From contig NZ_PEAX01000003.1 in the NCBI RefSeq assembly GCF_002807685.1, positions 745,777-809,776 on the forward strand: 64,000 bases of DNA. Reading direction: 5' to 3'. The first letter of the stretch is position 1. Every line of letters starts with the position of its first letter. The notes under the pieces were generated by a model. It did no database searches. It was not told the origin of the DNA and worked only from the letters and a program-made list of their open reading frames with translations. Both the position numbers and the translations under genes were made by a program. This document shows positions 56,538 through 64,000 of this stretch, piece after piece. The DNA is from Neoalteromonas flava (lineage in GTDB: Bacteria > Pseudomonadota > Gammaproteobacteria > Enterobacterales > Alteromonadaceae).

Positions 56538-57188
56538 TTACGACCTCTTGGGACTCGCCAAACGTAATGCATTCTCAGCAACCTTGACCACCATTCCAGT
56601 GTCAAGTTGCACGTGAATACCATCTTTAGCTACTTCAGTAATCACCGCTGGCATTGGCACTTTACCAAGTTTAACCGTAACCTTGGTTCCAACGACCATA
56701 TCGTCCGTGGTTAGTTTCTGAGGAGTAGGCTTGTTAGAGCGAGTGTTAGGGGAAGAAGTTCCGGTCTTTTTAATACCATTGGACTTCTCCGATTTACCTT
56801 GACGCGGCTTATCACTGCGTTTCTTGGGTGTTCGTTTCTGATCTTTACGTTTTTCAGCTGCTAGCGCTTTACTCTCCGCTAGTTGCTTTTGTGCATGCTC
56901 AGCATGCTCAGCCTCTATTTCGGCATCATGCTCTCCGGCTAAGTCAACCCGATGAGCTCCTACGACTACCGACTCAAGGTAACGCCAGCTATTGGTATAA
57001 TGACGAAGTGACGACCGTAATAGTGTTTTACTGACTTTCGGTTCGTCTTGTAATGCTTCGGCTAAGTCTTGAAAAATACCAACTTTTAATGGCTTTGCTT
57101 GACCTGAAACTGAGAAACAATTGGGAAATTTTTCAGCAAGAAATGCAATGACTTCTTTACTATTAGCTAACTTTTCAGTGCTATCCAT
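56538..57188 (-). CDS. proQ: ProQ/FinO-domain RNA chaperone
   Basis: 216 residues. The N-terminal FinO domain (about 8-115) shows [22 protein letters not shown] and [16 protein letters not shown] Lys/Arg/Ser-rich linker follows, and the C-terminal Tudor-like domain has [19 protein letters not shown]. It is a global small-RNA and mRNA binder in enterics. It precedes prc with 1 bp between, a conserved pair. Confidence 0.94.
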   Translation of the reverse strand: MDSTEKLANSKEVIAFLAEKFPNCFSVSGQAKPLKVGIFQDLAEALQDEPKVSKTLLRSSLRHYTNSWRYLESVVVGAHRVDLAGEHDAEIEAEHAEHAQKQLAESKALAAEKRKDQKRTPKKRSDKPRQGKSEKSNGIKKTGTSSPNTRSNKPTPQKLTTDDMVVGTKVTVKLGKVPMPAVITEVAKDGIHVQLDTGMVVKVAENALRLASPKRS

Positions 57189-57208
57189 TGAGTGTGAAAC
57201 GCTGTAGT

Positions 57209-57496
57209 TTAATCTTCTTCATGATCTGAATCATCCCAAGTTGCTAGCATTTGGTCAACCCAATCCGTCAAATCATCATCATCAATATCGCTAAGTTGTT
57301 GCTCGTTGACCCAAAATTCCCACGTATATTGCAGCATTTTTTCCAGACGATACAGCGGTACATCATCAGGAGACTTTAGATATACCGCGTGTAATAACAG
57401 GTTTAGGCTATCGCTTGCTTGCTCCGGATCATCATGCAGATCATCTAAGTCACTCGGCGTCGATAATACGGTATGGATATCGATAAGTTCCTTCAA
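57209..57496 (-). CDS. Very acidic uncharacterised protein
   Basis: 95 residues from TTG 57496 with AGAG upstream; the start overlaps the msrC stop (TTGA). About 27 of the residues are Asp or Glu, including D-I-D-D-D-D and a W-D-D-S-D-H-E-E-D tail, with aromatic residues between (Y-T-W-E-F-W-V). There is no signal or membrane segment. I do not recognise it. It is squeezed between msrC and proQ in a tight unit and so is probably real. Helical acidic proteins of this size are sometimes partners of basic or nucleic-acid-binding proteins. Confidence 0.65.
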   Translation of the reverse strand: MKELIDIHTVLSTPSDLDDLHDDPEQASDSLNLLLHAVYLKSPDDVPLYRLEKMLQYTWEFWVNEQQLSDIDDDDLTDWVDQMLATWDDSDHEED

Positions 57497-57945
57497 GTTA
57501 ACGTCTCTTCAAATAGGGTTACTATTGTTTGTAGGCCTTCTGCATCTTCGGCATTAAAACGCGCAAATTTAGGACTGTCTATATCCAATACCGCAATGAC
57601 CTGGCCATTTTGAAACACTGGAATAACGATTTCAGAATTGGATGCGGCGTCACACGCAATATGACCTTCAAACTGATGAACATCTTCAACCACTTGGGTT
57701 TGCTGAGTACTGGCTGCCGTTCCACAGACCCCCTTCCCCATGGGGATCCGAATACATGCAGGTTGCCCTTGAAACGGCCCCAACACTAATTCACCGTCGA
57801 TAACACGATAAAAACCCGCCCAGTTCAAATCGGGTAATTGGTTGAACAGTAAAGCACTGACATTAGCCATATTGGCAACAGTGTCTTTTTCGCCAGCTGT
57901 TAGCGCCTTCACCTGCTCGGCAAGTAACTTATAATCTACGTTCAT
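57493..57945 (-). CDS. msrC: Free methionine-(R)-sulfoxide reductase (GAF domain)
   Basis: 150 residues from ATG 57945, with AAGGA 4 nt upstream (the longer frame to 57987 is rejected). A single GAF domain has L-N-W-A-G-F-Y-R-V. The active-site Cys region is I-P-M-G-K-G-V-C-G-T-A-A, with a second Cys in H-I-A-C-D-A-A-S-N-S-E-I-V-I-P-V. It ends L-D-I-D-S-P. It reduces free Met-(R)-sulfoxide with thioredoxin. It lies near proQ-prc, as yebR/msrC does in E. coli. Confidence 0.92.
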   Translation of the reverse strand: MNVDYKLLAEQVKALTAGEKDTVANMANVSALLFNQLPDLNWAGFYRVIDGELVLGPFQGQPACIRIPMGKGVCGTAASTQQTQVVEDVHQFEGHIACDAASNSEIVIPVFQNGQVIAVLDIDSPKFARFNAEDAEGLQTIVTLFEETLT

Positions 57946-57952
57946 GGTGTCC

Positions 57953-58633
57953 TTATTCGACTGCAAAAGTAACTGATAATTGAGCACTAACCGCTTCTGT
58001 ACCCGGCACTGCGCTCGACATTTCTGCGTCAGCAGCCATCATTCGCATTCGCATTGCTGGTTGGTGATTTATAAAATTTTCTGACACTGAAATCAATGCT
58101 CCGACCTCGGCCCCTGTCGGTTTTAATAGGAGTTTGGCCTTATTTTGTGCATTCTCCATTGCGGCAACCAATGCTTGCTCATAGAGCTTTTCGCGTTGGC
58201 TCACAATAAAGTTAAAATTTTCCATACGATTAGCACCTGCACGCAACACTCCGTCTATCAATGCATCGTATTGTTCTAATTCAGTATGGGTTACCGAAAT
58301 AGTGCGACTCAACACAAACCCAGCCGCCTTTGCTTCACCGTTTGCGTTCCTTTCATAATAAGGGTTAAGCCGTATCTGCATGGTTTGGATGTGGCGCTCA
58401 GCGACACTCTGATCACGCAAAAAGGTTATAATTTGTCGGGTTTTCGCTGTAACGTCTTGGTTCAATTTGCTCACAACCTCCCCCCTAGCCTCGATCACAA
58501 AGGTTATGGAAAATGCATCAGGCACTGCACTAACTGAAGCATTTCCCTGCACCACAATCATTGGGGTTTCATTCGCTTGCGCTAGACTTGAACAACACAA
58601 CAATAAGATAAAACCGCATAATTTATACATCAT
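57953..58633 (-). CDS. SIMPL-domain (DUF541) periplasmic protein
   Basis: 226 residues, signal peptide about 1-20 (C-G-F-I-L-L-L-C-C-S-S-L-A-Q-A). The SIMPL domain opens I-V-V-Q-G-N-A-S-V-S-A-V-P-D-A-F-S-I-T-F and has L-R-D-Q-S-V-A-E-R-H-I-Q-T and R-T-I-S-V-T segments, ending V-S-A-Q-L-S-V-T-F-A-V-E. Family members such as YggE are linked to oxidative stress tolerance, but the mechanism is not established. AAGGAG precedes the twin ATG. It lies 7 bp upstream of msrC, so the two are co-transcribed. Confidence 0.88.
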   Translation of the reverse strand: MMYKLCGFILLLCCSSLAQANETPMIVVQGNASVSAVPDAFSITFVIEARGEVVSKLNQDVTAKTRQIITFLRDQSVAERHIQTMQIRLNPYYERNANGEAKAAGFVLSRTISVTHTELEQYDALIDGVLRAGANRMENFNFIVSQREKLYEQALVAAMENAQNKAKLLLKPTGAEVGALISVSENFINHQPAMRMRMMAADAEMSSAVPGTEAVSAQLSVTFAVE

Positions 58634-58707
58634 TAACTCCTTAGTGTAAGTCAGCTTATGATATACACCATGACCTTAACATTGTCTGAACAACAAACTG
58701 AGTACAA

Positions 58708-59937
58708 TTATCCGAAAAACCAGTAGCTAACGAAAATGGCAGCCGTGATACCGGCGATATCTGCAGCAAGACAACAACCAACAGCATAGCGGCTGTGCTT
58801 TATTCCAACCGCGCCTAAATAAACGGCTAATACATAAAACGTTGTTTCCGTGGAGCCTTGCATGACCGAAGCTAAGCGCCCGACGAAAGAATCCGCGCCG
58901 TGAAACTGCATCGTTTCAATCATGAGTGCCCGTGCGCCGGATCCGCTGAGTGGTTTCATAAGTGCAGTTGGAATGGCTTCTACCCATCGAGTGTCGAGAC
59001 CAAATATGGCAACAAAGCCAGCAATCCCGTCAGCCACCGAGCCCTTTACTCCACTTGCGCGTAACATGCCGATAGCAAACAACATGGCGAGTAGAAAAGG
59101 AATTATCGAAATAGCAACTTCAAAGCCCTTTTTGGCACCTTCTACAAACAATTCATAGGTATTTTGACCTTTGCGCCAGCCTGCGATTAACACAATCACA
59201 ATAAACAACAGCAAAATAAAATTGGCGATTAACGATGACTGCTGGGCCAACTGTTCAGTAGCAAGATTGGCAAAATAAAGAACAATACTAAACAGTAAGC
59301 TAAACAATCCGAATAAATACAACACAACAACGCGATTAAACAGATTTATCCGCTGTATAGCACAGGTTACAATGAGCCCGACTAGTGTTGAAGCGCTAGT
59401 GGCCAATAAAATTGGAATAAAGACATCTGTGGGTTGCATCGCGCCTTGCTCAGCGCGGTATAAAAACACAGCGATTGGAAATAGCGTGACTGATGATGTA
59501 TTGAGTACTAGGAATAAAATTTGACTATTTGTCAGGGTATCTTTGTTAGGCGCTAATGTCTGCATGTCTTGCATCGCTTTGATACCGAATGGGGTAGCGG
59601 CATTATCTAGACCTAACACATTCGCAGACATATTCATGGTGATACTACCAATGGCTGGGTGGCCTCTCGGAATATCAGGCATCAAACGACACAACAATGG
59701 CTCAAGCACGCGGGAAACTTTCGCGATTAACCCCGAATGTTCAGCGACATTGAAAATCCCCAACCAAAACGCCAGTAATCCAATCAGCCCGATTGCAATA
59801 TCAACGCTCAGTGTTGCCATTGCGGTTATTGACGCCATGGTCGTTTCAAAAGCGCCTAAATCACCAGATACAACGACCTGCCAGACTGTACTTAAAAACG
59901 CCGCGACTATAAAAAAAAGCCAGATGCGGTGTAGCAT
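58708..59937 (-). CDS. Fused SpmA/SpmB-like nucleoside-recognition (Gate) membrane protein
   Basis: 409 residues, about ten hydrophobic helices, two Gate domains. The first half has G-L-I-G-L-L-A-F-W-L-G-I-F-N-V-A-E and S-A-N-V-L-G-L-D-N-A-A-T-P-F-G-I-K-A-M (SpmA-like). The second half, from about 250, has P-F-L-L-A-M-L-F-A-I-G-M-L-R-A-S-G and P-L-S-G-S-G-A-R-A-L-M (SpmB-like). In Bacillus these two proteins are separate and act in spore core dehydration. In non-spore-forming proteobacteria the fusion is common and its substrate is unknown. It is monocistronic. Confidence 0.88.
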   Translation of the reverse strand: MLHRIWLFFIVAAFLSTVWQVVVSGDLGAFETTMASITAMATLSVDIAIGLIGLLAFWLGIFNVAEHSGLIAKVSRVLEPLLCRLMPDIPRGHPAIGSITMNMSANVLGLDNAATPFGIKAMQDMQTLAPNKDTLTNSQILFLVLNTSSVTLFPIAVFLYRAEQGAMQPTDVFIPILLATSASTLVGLIVTCAIQRINLFNRVVVLYLFGLFSLLFSIVLYFANLATEQLAQQSSLIANFILLLFIVIVLIAGWRKGQNTYELFVEGAKKGFEVAISIIPFLLAMLFAIGMLRASGVKGSVADGIAGFVAIFGLDTRWVEAIPTALMKPLSGSGARALMIETMQFHGADSFVGRLASVMQGSTETTFYVLAVYLGAVGIKHSRYAVGCCLAADIAGITAAIFVSYWFFG

Positions 59938-59994
59938 TGTTTTATGACCGTTTTATTCAACTAATACCAATGTTACACAAATTAACTCTTTTTA

Positions 59995-61131
59995 TTATTT
60001 TTTATTGAGCACCGCGTCTAATGCACCTACACAATGTTGTACATTCTTTTCCGTACACGCTGTTCCCATAAGTCCGATCCGCCATACCTTACCCGCGAAT
60101 GCGCCCAGTCCCGCACCTATTTCAAGGCCAAATCGACGTAACAGTTCATGGCGAACGGTAGCGTCGTCAACGCCTTCCGGGATCTTAACAACATTTAATT
60201 GTGGTAATCGATAGGCTGCGTCCACCGCAAATTCAATACCGATAGCAATGAGTCCTGCACGTAACTGATTATGAATTTCCGCATGGCGCGCCCATGCATT
60301 TTCGATCCCTTCTTCGTGCAGCATGATTAGCGACTCGTGCAGTGCATATAGACTATTTACTGGTGCAGTATGGTGATAGGCCCGTTTGGTGCCTTCTCCC
60401 CAATACCCTAAAATAAGATTGATATCGAGAAACCAACTTTGCACTGGTGATTTACGCTTGCGAATAACGTCTAAAGCAGTTTCGCTAAAAGTCACAGGAG
60501 ATAAACCAGGGACACAACTCAGGCATTTCTGAGAGCCGGAATAGGCAGCGTCAATCTGCCAATCATCGATTTCAAGCTGCACACCGGCCAGAGATGTCAC
60601 AGTGTCGACAATTGTGAGGCATCCGTACTTTTTGGCAATTGCACACAACTGTTTGGCGTCATTTCGTACCCCCGTACTAGTTTCTGCATGAACAAATGCG
60701 ACAACCTTAACATCTGGATTCGCTTTTAAGGTTTGCTCGAGTAAAACAGGGTCTGTTTGTTGCCCCCAAGGGCTTTCAACCGTGATTGCCTCGCCACCAC
60801 AGCGCAAAACATTTTCCTTCATGCGCCCGCCAAAAACACCGTTGATACAAACGATGACTTTGTCTTTTGGCTCAACAAGATTGGCGAAACAGGCCTCCAT
60901 TCCCGCTGAACCCGGCGCAGAAATTGGCATGGTCAATTTGTTTTTAGTTCTAAACGCATAACGCAATAAATCTCCCACTTCATCCATTAACTCGATGAAC
61001 TGAGGATCAAGGTGACCTAAGGTTGGTCTGGCTAACGCATTCAATACCCGCGGACTAACATCTGATGGGCCGGGACCCATTAGCGTTCTTTGCTGTGGAA
61101 TAAACGTTGAAAATTGGGGGTTTGCAGCCAT
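59995..61131 (-). CDS. Class V aminotransferase (alanine-glyoxylate / serine-pyruvate type)
   Basis: 378 residues from ATG 61131, with AAGGTG upstream (an earlier TTG at 61155 is possible). PLP fold type I shows [12 protein letters not shown] and [22 protein letters not shown] is present, as is the Schiff-base Lys in [10 protein letters not shown]-terminal [10 protein letters not shown] substrate segment completes it. It resembles alanine-glyoxylate and serine-glyoxylate aminotransferases, so it probably links glyoxylate to glycine. No glyoxylate genes are adjacent. Confidence 0.88.
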   Translation of the reverse strand: MAANPQFSTFIPQQRTLMGPGPSDVSPRVLNALARPTLGHLDPQFIELMDEVGDLLRYAFRTKNKLTMPISAPGSAGMEACFANLVEPKDKVIVCINGVFGGRMKENVLRCGGEAITVESPWGQQTDPVLLEQTLKANPDVKVVAFVHAETSTGVRNDAKQLCAIAKKYGCLTIVDTVTSLAGVQLEIDDWQIDAAYSGSQKCLSCVPGLSPVTFSETALDVIRKRKSPVQSWFLDINLILGYWGEGTKRAYHHTAPVNSLYALHESLIMLHEEGIENAWARHAEIHNQLRAGLIAIGIEFAVDAAYRLPQLNVVKIPEGVDDATVRHELLRRFGLEIGAGLGAFAGKVWRIGLMGTACTEKNVQHCVGALDAVLNKK

Positions 61132-61392
61132 CGACTTCACCTTGAAAACAACCAAAACGGTATTGTTTCACACATTCACGAGAATTCAATTGCATATGCT
61201 AAACATTCACGATAATTATGCGGATATTTCTCAGGGGTAACGCACTCCAATATCACTCAATCAGGTTTAATAGTTCAGAGCGCAAAGTACGACCACTTAG
61301 TGTTATTTTTTGTGTTAATCTGTCAATTCGTTTGAGTGATGTTACTGCTTGTTTATATTGTTTTAAAAATATTTTCAAAAAATGTTTATAAT

Positions 61393-61527
61393 TTAATCAA
61401 TTGTGTTCTATTATTAGTTTTCGAACTTTTGTAGTACATTTCTCCCAGTAGGAAAAGTTAGCGCACGGCTCAGCAATGAGCCATTCCCCTAGGCCCGGAA
61501 TTAGCAATAATTCTGGGCATTTTTTAT
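61393..61527 (+). ncRNA. Candidate small RNA with intrinsic terminator
   Basis: TATAAT at 61387-61392 could be a -10 box, although no good -35 is present. Downstream, GGCTCA-GCAA-TGAGCC (61467-61482) is a perfect stem with a GCAA tetraloop. Then GCCCGGAATTA-GCAA-TAATTCTGGGC (61493-61518), with one G-U pair, is followed by ATTTTTTATTTT, a good Rho-independent terminator. No plus-strand gene lies within several kilobases upstream that would need it. The RNA family is not recognised, and the 5-prime end is a guess. Confidence 0.5.
61493..61526 (+). terminator. Intrinsic terminator on the plus strand
   Basis: 11-bp stem with a GCAA loop and a U-run on the plus side only. Read on the minus strand the hairpin is not followed by U residues, so it does not belong to the gamma-carbonic anhydrase-like gene. 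Confidence 0.75.
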
Positions 61528-61541
61528 TTTAAACGTTATTT

Positions 61542-62066
61542 TTAACCCGGCAGTAACGTTAGCTGTTCTGCGAATAACTCGGCATTCTTGACGTAATGTG
61601 TGGCAGAGGCCTCTAGCTTACCTTGCATATCGGCCGGTATGGTTTTAACGATCTTCGCCGGAGAACCCATGACTAGTGAATTATCTGGAATTTCCATCCC
61701 CTCAGTAATCAGGGCATTTGCTCCAATGACACAGTAGCGCCCAATTTTTGCATTATTTAACACGACAGCATTGATCCCAATCAAGCTGTAGTCGCCAATT
61801 TGACATCCGTGTAACATCACTTTGTGGCCGACCGTAACTCCAGTGCCTAGGCTCAAGGGGATCCCATAATCTGTGTGCAGCACGCTACCGTCTTGAATAT
61901 TTGTACTCTCACCGATAGTGATCTTATCGCAATCCCCTCGCACAACCGCATTGAACCAAACACTCGATTTTGACTTTAACTCAACATTACCTATTATCTG
62001 GGCGCCCGGTGCGACGTAAGCGTCGGCCGCTACACTTGGCTCATGCTCCTGAAAACGATAAATCAT
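61542..62066 (-). CDS. Gamma-carbonic anhydrase-like hexapeptide-repeat protein (YrdA type)
   Basis: 174 residues, a left-handed beta-helix of hexapeptide repeats (for example V-W-F-N-A-V-V-R-G-D and I-Q-D-G-S-V-L-H-T-D). Candidate zinc ligands are the His of V-L-H-T-D and the two His of G-H-K-V-M-L-H-G-C. G-S-P-A-K-I-V-K ends the helix. Members of the YrdA/CaiE group bind metal, but carbonic anhydrase activity is often not shown. AGGAG precedes the start. The start overlaps the tesB stop by 4 bp. Confidence 0.9.
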   Translation of the reverse strand: MIYRFQEHEPSVAADAYVAPGAQIIGNVELKSKSSVWFNAVVRGDCDKITIGESTNIQDGSVLHTDYGIPLSLGTGVTVGHKVMLHGCQIGDYSLIGINAVVLNNAKIGRYCVIGANALITEGMEIPDNSLVMGSPAKIVKTIPADMQGKLEASATHYVKNAELFAEQLTLLPG

Positions 62067-62932
62067 CTTGTTTCTCCTGCTAGTCGCACTAAGCCTTCTT
62101 GTGCTGTGCTAGCAACTAACTCACCGGCTTGATTGTAAATTTTGCCATTAACTAGCCCTCTCGCATTGCCTGTTACAGGGCTCTCCATGTCGTATAAATG
62201 CCATTCACTCATATCAAACTTACGATGAAACCAAATTGAATGGTCGATTGTGGCAATGCGAAGCTTAGGGTTATTAATGGCTACACCATGGGGTTGTAAA
62301 GCAGTACCTAAAAAGTGAAAATCTGATGCATAGGCAAGTACAGCTTGCTGAAGCGTTGTCGAATCTCGCGAGACAGGCTCACTGGAACGCAACCAAACCT
62401 GCTTTCTAGGCTCAGTGACCTCGCTACTGTAAGGCTTCATCGCTTCAACTGTGCGCAGTTCTATGGCTTTATGGTACTCCAGTGCATTTCGCACTCCACG
62501 TCCAACCAAATGTGGATTTTGCTCATAGAACTCAACATCGCTGAGTGTAGATTCAGGCGCTGGAGTTGCTGGCATTTGTGCAAACTGATGGGTAAGATTT
62601 TCTTCAGCAACTTGAAATGACGCTGTCATGTAGAAAATATTTTTACCGTTTTGAATGGCTTTTACCCGGCGGGTTGAAAAGCTACCACCATCACGCACAC
62701 TTTCGACTTCGTAAATTACCGGTTTCTGCGCATCTCCTGGCAGCAAAAAATAGGAGTGATAACTATGGCAAAAGCGATCGTCGGGTACAGTTGCATTAGC
62801 GGCAGCCAACGATTGACCAAGCACTTGCCCACCGAACAATGCACGAAAACCTAAATCCCAACTTTGCCCACGGTAAAGCGAGGCATCAAGCGTTTCTAGT
62901 GTCATCAATTGCGTTAAACTTGATTGTTTCAT
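62063..62932 (-). CDS. tesB: TesB, acyl-CoA thioesterase II
   Basis: Double-hotdog thioesterase hydrolysing medium and long acyl-CoA. About 289 residues from ATG 62932 (E. coli 286). The motifs are L-F-G-G-Q-V-L-G-Q-S-L-A-A-A, H-S-Y-H-S-Y-F-L-L-P-G-D, G-G-S-F-S-T-R-R-V and the second hotdog Y-A-S-D-F-H-F-L-G-T, D-H-S-I-W-F-H-R. An in-frame TTG at 62995 lies inside the upstream gene. No strong ribosome-binding site is visible for either start. Translation is coupled to the next gene by a 4-bp overlap. Confidence 0.92.
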   Translation of the reverse strand: MKQSSLTQLMTLETLDASLYRGQSWDLGFRALFGGQVLGQSLAAANATVPDDRFCHSYHSYFLLPGDAQKPVIYEVESVRDGGSFSTRRVKAIQNGKNIFYMTASFQVAEENLTHQFAQMPATPAPESTLSDVEFYEQNPHLVGRGVRNALEYHKAIELRTVEAMKPYSSEVTEPRKQVWLRSSEPVSRDSTTLQQAVLAYASDFHFLGTALQPHGVAINNPKLRIATIDHSIWFHRKFDMSEWHLYDMESPVTGNARGLVNGKIYNQAGELVASTAQEGLVRLAGETR

Positions 62933-62951
62933 ACAAATAAAGTGCTCATTA

Positions 62952-64000
62952 TTAACTCGGATAGTAATACGTTTTAGCCACGGCTTGGTGTTCAAAAAAA
63001 CGTGTGTCTTTGTAGGGTAACTTCATAAAGCCAGAGATACCAATACCCTCTATTGTGGGGATCAGCTCAATCACTTTTGCCAATAACTGTCTGAATTCAT
63101 TTTCTTTAGCATGATCCAGCAGCTTGTAATAGTTATGGATCTTTAAATGCGTGGGAAGTGACTCGAAAATAATACAACCGGTGTGATGGATCTGATTCAT
63201 CTTTGCAATAACATTTAGCAATGCTTCAGGTAGCTTAAGAAGTTCGTCGGGATCTTCGCCATCTTCAAAATAGGAATGCATGCGGCTTTCATCTTCAAAA
63301 ACTGATAGCTTACTTTTTTCAAAGCCAATGCTTAGGTCCTGAGAAGGTATAAAGGGTGCGTTTTCATCTTCGCGCTCAACATGCAATGTATCTTTTGCAT
63401 TAAACATGCAGCATTTAAAAATACCCTCTCTATGAATTGCCCGAGCCAGAGTAACGACCACATTAACTGACATATCAAAGCTGTACTTTAATTCTGGTTC
63501 AACCAAATTAAGACTTGAGTCAATAAAGATCCCTTCAGCCTGCCACCGCACCACAAGGCCTCCAACCACAGGATACTTACCCAACCTCGAGACTGCGGCT
63601 ATGAAGGCTTTTTCAATTTCCCCCATGCCTTGCATGTAGTTTTTGTAGTAACGTTCGAATTGCGCATCATTGATATATTTTAAGTCTGCTTCGTCAAGGT
63701 CTGCTTGTTGGCGAAGATAGGATTTACGCGAACTGTACACAACAGTTTCGATTTCTTTTTCATGCGGGCTAACCCATGAAGGGATCATCGCCGGCATAGG
63801 CCCGTGATGATGCGGTGCTAGCTTAATGTTTTTGAGTAAATATAGATTTGCAAAAAATGCGTCACCCGCCTGTCGGCGCACAGTGGCATCATCACTTAAT
63901 AATCCCTGTAATATATCAGCAAAAACCTTCGGCAAGCCCAAAGAAGCCGGTGGTATCACATGGCGGCCAAAGCGACTTGATTGTCCCGAAGCCAGTGCAT
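62952..64000 (-). CDS. Unrecognised protein, 5-prime end beyond the right edge
   Basis: The frame is open from the right edge to the stop at 62952. An internal GTG at 63959 could give 335 residues, but the upstream codons (ending S-G-Q-S-S-R-F-G-R-H) continue smoothly, so the true start is probably outside the window. The protein is soluble, with a His-rich H-H-H-G-P-M-P-A-M segment, many acidic residues and no motif I can name. It has a regular alpha/beta pattern without nucleotide-binding or membrane signatures. It lies 19 bp upstream of tesB and may be co-transcribed with it. Confidence 0.7.
   Translation of the reverse strand, partial: ALASGQSSRFGRHVIPPASLGLPKVFADILQGLLSDDATVRRQAGDAFFANLYLLKNIKLAPHHHGPMPAMIPSWVSPHEKEIETVVYSSRKSYLRQQADLDEADLKYINDAQFERYYKNYMQGMGEIEKAFIAAVSRLGKYPVVGGLVVRWQAEGIFIDSSLNLVEPELKYSFDMSVNVVVTLARAIHREGIFKCCMFNAKDTLHVEREDENAPFIPSQDLSIGFEKSKLSVFEDESRMHSYFEDGEDPDELLKLPEALLNVIAKMNQIHHTGCIIFESLPTHLKIHNYYKLLDHAKENEFRQLLAKVIELIPTIEGIGISGFMKLPYKDTRFFEHQAVAKTYYYPS

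Larger units (their letters stand above)
61156..61541. other. Gap of about 390 bp holding a candidate small RNA
   Basis: Very AT-rich in its left two-thirds. The right third carries two stem-loops and a T-run on the plus strand, although both flanking genes are on the minus strand. No protein-coding frame was seen. Confidence 0.6.

Noticed and set aside
1-64000. CRISPR array, tRNA, rRNA, insertion sequence or prophage
   Set aside because: No repeat-spacer pattern, cloverleaf, transposase or phage protein was seen in the window.

Overview
The window looks like chromosomal DNA of a marine gammaproteobacterium close to the Alteromonadales (Shewanella/Alteromonas/Thalassotalea-like). This rests on protein recognition and gene order, not on a search. 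The run pepN - DUF2835 - NAD-glutamate dehydrogenase - pyrD - rlmKL - glutaredoxin-like - uup - DUF3466 - rmf - fabA (about 28.4 to 51.6 kb) matches the conserved order I know from that group and partly from E. coli. By eye the base composition is AT-leaning and even throughout. I see no rRNA, tRNA, insertion sequence, prophage or CRISPR array, so this is mostly core genome with small accessory patches.

Layout. 0-8 kb: cardiolipin synthase, class II fumarase, a PRC-barrel protein, and hflK-hflC followed by a PPK2-type polyphosphate kinase gene broken by an exact 35-bp tandem duplication. 8-13 kb: the remnant of a Crp/Fnr-type regulator, an acyl-CoA dehydrogenase, an alpha/beta hydrolase, a protein resembling a degenerate HD-GYP domain, and an Lrp-type regulator. 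13.4-20.1 kb: a complete 2-methylcitrate (propionate) operon, GntR regulator-prpB-prpC-acnD-prpF, with two identical 12-bp palindromes in front of the regulator. 20.2-21.8 kb: a secreted alpha/beta hydrolase and a PhnA/YjdM-type zinc-ribbon protein.

21.9-27.9 kb is a light-response and DNA-repair island. Three genes on the minus strand (class I photolyase, iron-sulfur-type photolyase/cryptochrome, and a 48-residue DUF2256 protein) stand divergent from two genes on the plus strand (cryptochrome DASH and a fourth photolyase-like gene stopped by an in-frame TGA). Next come a small ribbon-helix-helix-like protein with an inverted repeat in front of it, then fabA and rmf.

29.5-57 kb: housekeeping genes (DUF3466, uup, glutaredoxin-like, rlmKL, pyrD, NAD-glutamate dehydrogenase); a four-gene envelope set (DUF1302, DUF1329, YCF48-like, RND/MMPL exporter); then DUF2835, pepN, an NhaC antiporter, an NSS transporter, prc and proQ. 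57-64 kb: an acidic orphan protein, the free methionine sulfoxide reductase msrC, a SIMPL protein, a fused SpmA/SpmB-like membrane protein, a class V aminotransferase, a candidate small RNA, a gamma-carbonic anhydrase-like protein, tesB and an unrecognised gene that runs off the right edge.

The most notable points are three decayed or freshly broken genes in the first 28 kb (ppk2, the Crp/Fnr-type gene and the fourth photolyase), the five-gene photolyase island, the paired operators of the propionate operon, and a plus-strand candidate small RNA at about 61.4-61.5 kb. I did not find a clearly new multi-gene system. The envelope set and the photolyase/DUF2256 island are the nearest candidates.
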